Shown: positions 57,319-64,000 of the stretch, in pieces | Position numbering within the stretch: position 1 is the first letter of the stretch | How the letters are laid out: each line of letters starts with the position of its first letter | Source of the DNA: Gautieria morchelliformis | Lineage: Eukaryota > Basidiomycota > Agaricomycetes > Gomphales > Gomphaceae | Length of the DNA stretch: 64,000 nucleotides | Reading direction: 5' to 3' | NCBI GenBank assembly: GCA_015179125.1 | Contig: WHVA01000293.1 | Location: forward strand, 62,001-126,000 | Program-made: the position numbers and the translations under genes | The notes under the pieces: model-generated | Seen by the model: the letters and a program-made list of their open reading frames with translations, nothing else | The model's database searches: none | What the model was told of the DNA's origin: nothing

Positions 57319-60300
57319 ATGGCTTTCTCTTCTACAATCACATGGGCTATCGGCAATATCTCATCACCCAGTTTTGTATGGGGGCAAAACCGTGGAGGAC
57401 GGATACATGATTGCCCTTATTGTCACTTAGTCCTTTTGACAGGTGAACGAGCAGGGTTTTGTTGTGGGGATCGAGGAAAACGACTGCATGACATTAAGCC
57501 ACTTCCTCCGTTGCCTGAAGAGTTCAATGTATTCACTCATGACCCCAACATTTCATCTTCATCGCGTGTTTTAAACTTGATCTACTCTTTTGCTTCTTTG
57601 GAATCTACATCAGACTTCCCTGGACTACATGGACCTCCAGGTTTTTTCTCTGTTCAAGGTCGACTTTATCACCGCCTACGACCAAAACATCAGAACTCCG
57701 CTATACGATGGTTATTATACGATGGCTTTCTAGCCTCTCAAGCCCCTCATCAAAATTGGTTTCATTCGTTATCACGCGTCTGGACGATTGCAATGCGTGA
57801 TGCATTGCTACGGGTTAATCCGTTTGTTCATGCATTGCGCCAACTGTCGTCCATTCAACCATCTATTTATCCTGAAGCATCCATCATCCTCAAAGAATCA
57901 TCGCCTTCAAATGAGGTGATAGCTTCTAAGACACACGTCATACTTATACTTACAGCCGTTTAGATTGCGGCTATTATGTCTTTTCGCAACACTACCCAAT
58001 CTGATGTCCATTCACGGTCTCTCACAGTTGCCAAGACCTATGGACATAATCAATCTATCCCCACCATTAGCCGTCTCTGGGAACCATTGGTATATCCCCT
58101 GTTTTTCCCACATGGCACTCTAGGCTAGGGTGTAAATGAAGGCTTGGGTGTTTCTGCATCTGATGGTGACACAGAGAGTGTCTCTACACAGATGTGGTAC
58201 TACCATGGCACACTCCTTCGTGAACCTCGGTTTCAACTCTTTGGCCGTCTATGCAATGAATATATTGTCGATATGTTCACTTGCGACCTAGAATGTAGAC
58301 TGAACTACATCCGTCACAATCAACAAAAAGCGTCTCAAGATCGGGGTTCATCTACTAATAACATCTACTTACCTGCATCTTTCTTGGTTCAAGAAAATGG
58401 GCCTCCGAACAGATTTCAGATGCTCTTGCCCTAGCTGCGACATATGGACCGCCTACATTCTTTATCACTATGACATGCAATCCTCAATGGCCTGAAATAT
58501 CCCAGCAGTTGCGTCCTGGGCAAGGATTTGAAGATGCACCTTTAATAGTTTGTCGAGTATTCAAGCGGAAATTGGGTCACTTTCTGTCAACATTATCATC
58601 AATGTTTCCAAATGCAGGTCGGCGATTATATTTGATATACTGCATTGAGTTTCAAAAACGCGGGTTACCCCAATGTCATATTCTCATCAAATTTCAATCC
58701 GAGTGCATCACACCTGATGACATCAACAAAGTCATTTCCGCAGAAATTCCCTCTAATGATGAAGATGCCGCTCTGATTAGAACCCATATGCTCCACCATC
58801 ATCCTCCTCGTAACTGGCCTGCATCACGTTACTGTCAGCGTGAAAATAATGGACTTCGCACTTGCAGGTTCAACTATCCACGCCAACTTCAGGAAAATAC
58901 AACCTTTGATGATGAAGGCCGGGTATTGTATCGACGTCATATGCCTGGAGATGAGATGGTGGTTCCTCATTGCCTTCCATTAATCCGGAAATATCGATGC
59001 CACATCAACTTTGAAGGTGCAAGTACAGGTCATTTATTTCAATATATTTTTAAATACATACACAAAGGTAAGTTCCTAGTGTATTCTTTCAAGCTATTTC
59101 TAAACAGATGTAGGTCCTGATCGCACATGGGTACATTTGAGAGACACCTATGATTCATCAGTTGATGAAATTGCTGAGTTTTAGGATGCGTGTTATTTGT
59201 CAGCAGGGGAAGCTGCATGGAGAATTTTGGGATTTCACATAACAAGCAAAGAACCTGCTGTTACAGCTCTTCCCATACACACCCCTGATTCAACATGTTA
59301 TCATCAATATGATCGATCCTCACAACCTTCCAGCTCCATGTCCAAGCTTGACCATTATTTTTCATGTCCCTATGGGTCTTTTCATGACGACAACAATGTT
59401 GAACAAAGTTTTGCCAACCTCACTTACACAGACTACTATCGCCTTTTTCGTCTTCAAAAATTCAACTGGGATAATCAAAACAACTCCCGGTACTACATGG
59501 AAAAACCCAACGTCCTCGGCCAACCTATGATGCATGTCATTCTTCGTAAACCAAACAAGCCCCATATCACAAGACTACAACCCATCCGGCCATCTGAAGG
59601 AGAACATTTCTATATCCGCTCCCTTTTATTACACCTCCCAGCTATATCCTTTGATGACTTGCGTACCATCCAGGGCCACTTACTGCCTACATTTCAAGAA
59701 TCAGCTCTAAATCACGGTTTATTTGTTGATCAATCAGAAGGAGACTCATGCATCTCTGAGGCCATTCAAACTCTAAACACTCCACGGCAAATTCACCAAT
59801 TATTTGTCCATCTCCTTACCAATGACTGTTGCCCTCTACCAATTAACACATGGCACTCATTCGGTCATGAATTATCACAAGACTTCCTCCACCAACAAGG
59901 TGGTAATGTTGACTTAGCACAGACAGCTGCTCTGACAGAAATATCAAAAAACTTGGATGAACATGGACGTCAATTGTCGGACTTTGGATTACCTGAACCA
60001 CGTTTACGTGGAACAGAAATTGAACATGAGTTACGGCAATGGTCAGCAAACATCCCTTTGCTGCATCATCGGAGTCAAATATGTCGTGCATCTTTCACGG
60101 ATGAACAAGAAGCAATCTTTTCTGAAATTGAACAAGCGGCTAACTCTAAATCTCCACTGCTATTATTTGTTGATGGACCGGCTGGCCGTGGCAAAACATT
60201 TCTTACAAACACCATCTGCAACTCACGTCGTCACCTACGTGAGATTGTTCTGCCCACTGCAACTTCTGCATTTGCTGCACAAGTTTACCCTGGAGGTAGA

Positions 60301-61491
60301 ACCACGCACGCTGCTTTTAGAGTATATAATTTTGATTCCATTACACTGCTTTGAGGACTTACACATTTGGTTGCAGGTACCTGTCAATGATGCATCTGAG
60401 TTCTTACTATCGCCTATTGACCCTGATGACCCACGAGGACAACTACTCAAAGAAGCCTCTATCTCCTATGGCTAATCGTGCAGTTCTCGCCTGTGTCAAT
60501 GAAACTCTACAACGCATCATGCAGAATGACATGCCATTTGGAGGAAAGATTATCATCCTCTTAGGTGACTTCCGTCAAACATGTCCTGTGGTGCGAAAAG
60601 GTTCCAAAATGGATGTCATTGATGCATCCATTCGCAGCTCTCCCCTCTGGAATGAGTTCCAAGTCCGTTCCTTGACTACTCCAGTGCGCCACGCGATGGA
60701 CCCTGGATTTGCCTCTGCTATTGATGACATTGGCAACGGCCCTTCTGGCAATGTTTCTTTGGACATGATTCAACATATCACATCTACTACAGATGCTGTT
60801 GACTTTGTATTTCCACCGGAGGTTTTGGCAGACCCCACTCAATGCCTGACCCGTTCAATTCTTGCACCAACAAACTCACAATGTGACATGTATAACTCCA
60901 TATGCCTTCACAGGCTGAACACTTTGGAAAAAATCTACACTGCAGCAGACTCTATCAAAGCGACTGATGACGTTAACCTCCTCTCACCTCAAGGCATCCT
61001 TGACTATGTAGCCCGCCAACACCACCTGGACTGCCTTCTCATACGCTATCTATCAGACTTGGAGGAATTTACCGCTTGATGCGTAATTTGTCAATTGGCC
61101 ATGGCTTGGTCAAAAACTGCAGAGTAGTCGTCACTCAATTGGGAACAAAGCTCATCACTGTTAACTCCCTCCGTGTCCATGCTGGACTTAATTGTGTTGA
61201 TAAAGAGAACATCCTCCTTCCCCGTATCACCTTCTCTTCTTTATTGCCCTCCACCCGCCACACTCTTCTTCGCAAGCAATTTCCTTTATGTCCCGCATAT
61301 GCAACCACTTTCAACAGCTGTCAAGGTCTTACCCTGGATCTGTTGCCATAGACCTGACAACCCCCCTATTTAGCCATGGGCAACTTTACACTGCTTTATC
61401 ACGGGTTCGACATAGACTGGACGTTCGAGTACGTTTTCCTTTACATGAACTACAGACACAAAACATCGTCTACAATGAAATTGTCCTCTAA
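57319..61491 (+). pseudogene. Helitron Rep/helicase (RepHel), degraded
   Basis: N-terminal zinc motif CPYCHLVLLTGERAGFCCG; Helitron-like Rep domain (DALALAATYGPPTFFITMTC, then GLPQCHILIKF where HUH is expected, and QYIFKYIHKG with both Tyr); an intron after KYIHKG near 59068; the linker LSAGEAAWRILGFHI; then the Pif1-type helicase: GPAGRGKTF (Walker A), YPGGRTTHAAFR, intron 60322-60376, VPVNDASEFLLSP, LLGDFRQTCPVV, AYATTFNSCQG, QLYTALSRV. Lesions: TAG 58126-58128 (Trp expected), frameshift near 58385, first His of HUH is Gln (CAA 58671-58673), TAG 59182-59184, a deletion near 60464 removing Walker B (WDEA), and frameshifts near 61010 and 61330. Cannot make an active transposase. Confidence 0.9.
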
Positions 61492-61512
61492 CTCTCCCAC
61501 ATCCGCTAAAGA

Positions 61513-61542
61513 CTCGCCGAAGCGAAGCGCAGGCGAGGCTTG
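61513..61542 (+). other. Helitron 3' hairpin and terminus
   Basis: CTCGCC, a 13-nt loop, GGCGAG, then GCTTG at the end. The hairpin a few bases before the terminus is diagnostic of Helitrons; the tip CTTG is not the standard CTRR. Confidence 0.7.
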
Positions 61543-61816
61543 TATATATATATGCATATGTATCTACTATTTTTGACAGTATGGAGTGGCCAGAGTGAGC
61601 AGATCACCACAACTTCTAAGGTGACCAATTGCAAAGTGCTGCAATAGATTGGAAAGGTGAGAATGGGATGGTTAAGGTGAGTTGTTGCATCTTGATTGCT
61701 GTGGGGTTTGTATTTGGGTTGCATCTATGATGCATTAGTTTGCATGCTATCCTTAAGCCTCTGCTGTTCTTCCAGATCCTATCAAGCTATTAATCAGTGC
61801 CTGTTGGAGACCCAAA

Positions 61817-63578
61817 TCACTCACTGGACACAACAGGGCCCACCAGTTCTTCATCTCCAGAATATCCAGTTGCCCAAGGGAACTCCTCTAACTCTATCCC
61901 AGGTGACCTAGCTTCTTCGGACAGATGGAACTCCTGATCAGCCACATGGTTTTTCAAGGTCTGTGCATGAAAGGTCTGTGGGTTCCCAAATTCAGCCACT
62001 ATGGCATTGTGAATACTTTGTCTGGCGGCTTGGAAGGTGGAGAATGACAGAGTGGGTAATGAGGGGCTGATAAGTTGTGTGTGTCTCTCTCTGAGAGATA
62101 GGTGAAAGCGGCAGATGATAATTACTGACAAGCTGTATGTGCATGGTTAGTATGATCACATGTCTGTCTCATTGAAAATATACCTGTTCTGAAGGGGGCT
62201 TAAGATGCCACCAATGCTTGGCTTTATACAACAAAGGAGCTGAAATTAGCCATTTTTATTATCAAGATCAATGTCTTACGTACCCTCAATACCTGAAATG
62301 TAAAAGAAGAGAGAGTCAGCTGTCAAAGCTTATCAGGTTTATAAGTAACAAGACCTTAGATATGATAGCATTAGCCACAGTAATGGTAAGCACAAATCTG
62401 AATATGAATCAGACATATGAAATATCATAGGAATAATGTTCCATACCCATATCTGAGAAAGCCTTACCTGATATTAGTGATATGTCCATATATATATGCA
62501 ATATGTTATATGCTCACCTTGGTAAATCACTAGACTAATGAGAGATTTCTTATCCCAAATATCACCTTTCCTCCAAAGCCGCAGGGTTTCAATTGAGCTC
62601 AGAATGGTTACTATCACAACTCCAGTGTCAAAAATGATTACAGTAACATTACCGATGGTGGTCACTGTCAAAAGTATTCAGAGACAAATCAGGCAAATAC
62701 AGACACCTAGAGCTTACCCCTGCAGAGGCTGTTAGTATAAATCTATGCAGAAAGCCTAGTCAGTACTGACAAAACCACTATATTAAGTTGTGAACTAGTG
62801 AGATTGCAGTTGTTCCAAACAGACAGGTACTATATCCAGTGAAATGAATTTACACTATTTATATGAAGTCTACACAGGGGACATACCACTTGAGTGATAA
62901 TAGCACCAAGCATAAGCAGCCCAAGAACACCTAAAACTCTTTGATTCTGAAGGGAAATAGCACAGGTGCGAGCTAGCAGTAGGCCTAGACAAGTAAATTG
63001 TGTTGATCTTTCTACTTTAGAAATATATGGGTATAATCTCTCACCCTGTACTCCAATGAGAGAAAGAACAGTGCAAGTACAACTGAGGTGAAACATAGCA
63101 GTACATTTCCTCCAAAGATATGAGTCTCTAGATTGCTCTTGCCTGAGGATGAAAGTCATACTAGATGCTCATTCAAATCAGTAGGGGGGTTACTCATGAG
63201 AACAATAGATGCAATGCACCTCAGCGGAAATGTTAGATAAGTTAACATATATCTCAGCAAGAAACGAAACCAAGGCATGTAACGAGCAAGTAAATACAGA
63301 ATGGTGCCGAGCCTGACGGTCTTGCACCAAATGTGGCTGACCTCAGATGGCAGTGTGAGAAGCGTGTCGAAGAAGAGTAGTGCTGTGTAACAAGGTATGG
63401 AGCTCGTGGATTTAGACGGGACATGTACACATACCAAGCCCTGCGAAGATGGCCAAGTTGATCGCAAAGCTAGTCCAGGTAAGTTGTTTTGCATCGCACT
63501 CAATGCAAGTACGGACCTGTCTGATAGTCCCTGGATAACAGCCGAGGCGTCCACCTGAGACATGATATAAGAAAGCAC
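61817..63578 (-). pseudogene. DUF6533-type membrane protein, copy 4 (one-base deletion)
   Basis: Same exons as copies 2 and 3: SQVDASAVIQ near 63563, ALLFFDTLLTLPSEVSHIW, FTCLGLLLARTCAI, VIIFDTGVVIVTILSS, and the tail IICRFHLSLRERH to about 61817. In the second helix exon the G-run at 63273-63275 is one base short (caaggcatg against caagggcatg in the other three), which shifts the frame after YLLARYMP. The gene's 3' neighbour is now the Helitron. A TATA block lies at about 63649-63658. Confidence 0.68.
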
Positions 63579-63729
63579 TGGGATGCAGAGGAGGGACTAA
63601 ATGTTGCGTAGCGATGTGGGGTTGGAGTAGGAAACCGCGGAGGGTGTCTATATATAAGATTCTGTCTATGGGTGCTGCCAGGCCAACAGATATTCACACC
63701 ATCGCTGAAGCATGCCACAATTTGCAATG

Positions 63730-64000
63730 CGGATGGGGTTGATAGAAGAACAATATAAAAGAATTAAAGTTAGTAATACAACAAAGAAGCATCATCCAGG
63801 GAGTACTTGGCTTCTCGTCAGGAGTTGGTTACTACCCTGGATTTGCCTGATGGATTTAAAACCCGTTGTCCTGTAAGGACACTTGGCACTCATTGTCGAC
63901 TCGTTGTGCGGTGTCAGCATAACGACACATGAAAACCAACTCCGGCAAAGCTCACTGTTGTGAATTAAGATCACGCATCTCCAATGGGTTACGATGGGAA
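63730..64000. other. Upstream region of DUF6533 copy 4
   Basis: Closely follows the upstream part of copy 1 (26050-26320). No gene seen before the window ends; the array continues beyond. Confidence 0.5.

Larger units (their letters stand above)
48121..61542 (+). mobile_element. Large Helitron, 13.4 kb
   Basis: Left boundary: array sequence cagcatatat stops and TACTCTTCTATTAAGC begins. Right boundary: a hairpin plus GCTTG, then array sequence TATATATATATGC resumes as in unit 2 (near 38530). The empty site is an AT run, fitting insertion at A/T without target duplication. It encodes a RepHel protein near the right end. The 3' tip CTTG departs from the usual CTRR, and no clean 5' TC tip is seen. 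Cargo: repeat-rich 5' region, gene fragments, a TPR piece, a triplicated segment and a divergent gene pair. Confidence 0.82.
25372..64000. repeat. Head-to-tail tandem array, about 6.2-kb unit, invaded by transposons
   Basis: Unit order on the plus strand: family C gene (plus strand, itself duplicated as C and C'), an AT-rich spacer, a DUF6533 gene (minus strand), and its upstream region. The array begins with the last part of a unit at 25372. Later units start near 26991, 32226 and 41605 (recurring gtgacacagacac / gatacggac blocks). DUF6533 start codons lie at 25892, 31065, 40553 and 63578. Removing the inserted elements gives intervals of about 6.2 and 6.3 kb for the last two; the first interval (5.2 kb) has lost part of family C. 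The array runs off the window. Confidence 0.85.

Overview
This is a repeat-rich stretch of a filamentous basidiomycete genome, most likely an agaricomycete. The grounds are spliceosomal introns of about 50 nt, an Sds3/Dep1-type chromatin gene, DUF6533-type membrane-protein genes, a chromodomain Ty3/gypsy retrotransposon, a fungal Helitron and CACTA-like elements. Everything is read by eye from the sequence; no search was run.

Layout. (1) 1-4266: host genes, namely the 3' end of a PP2C phosphatase gene and a complete Sds3/Dep1-like gene of four exons, one intron apparently GC-AG. (2) 4267-15160: gene-poor decayed DNA holding a small CxxC/His-rich ORF, a kinase remnant, a broken short-chain dehydrogenase, a 166-bp tandem repeat, a roughly 0.5-kb inverted repeat whose arms lie 5.6 kb apart, and a 298-bp foldback element. 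(3) 15162-21589: a young chromovirus with 318-bp LTRs differing at two positions, a self-priming primer-binding site, a -1 frameshift site between gag and pol, and an extra ORF before the 3' LTR. Gag and pol each carry one TGA stop. (4) 22570-25371: debris of two older gypsy elements. (5) 25372-64000: a head-to-tail tandem array. Each unit carries a minus-strand DUF6533 membrane-protein gene, a promoter-proximal small ORF, and a plus-strand GC-rich gene (here 'family C') that is itself duplicated.

The spacing of the DUF6533 copies looks irregular (5.2, 9.5 and 23.0 kb). After subtracting later insertions, the last two intervals become about 6.2 and 6.3 kb. So a 6.2-kb unit was amplified and then hit by five mobile elements of different kinds: a 2.86-kb CACTA-like element carrying an intron-containing MFS transporter gene (33046-35906), a 428-bp MITE, a 2.75-kb CACTA-like element (41658-44402), a tRNA-derived SINE with a 13-bp target duplication (46762-47341), and a 13.4-kb Helitron (48121-61542).

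The Helitron holds a degraded RepHel gene (HUH changed to QxH, helicase Walker B deleted), a TPR fragment, a triplicated segment, and a divergent pair of small genes (52608-54164) that may be an accessory module. The strongest leads for something undescribed are the MFS-carrying CACTA-like element, the Helitron gene pair, the extra retrotransposon ORF and the array itself.
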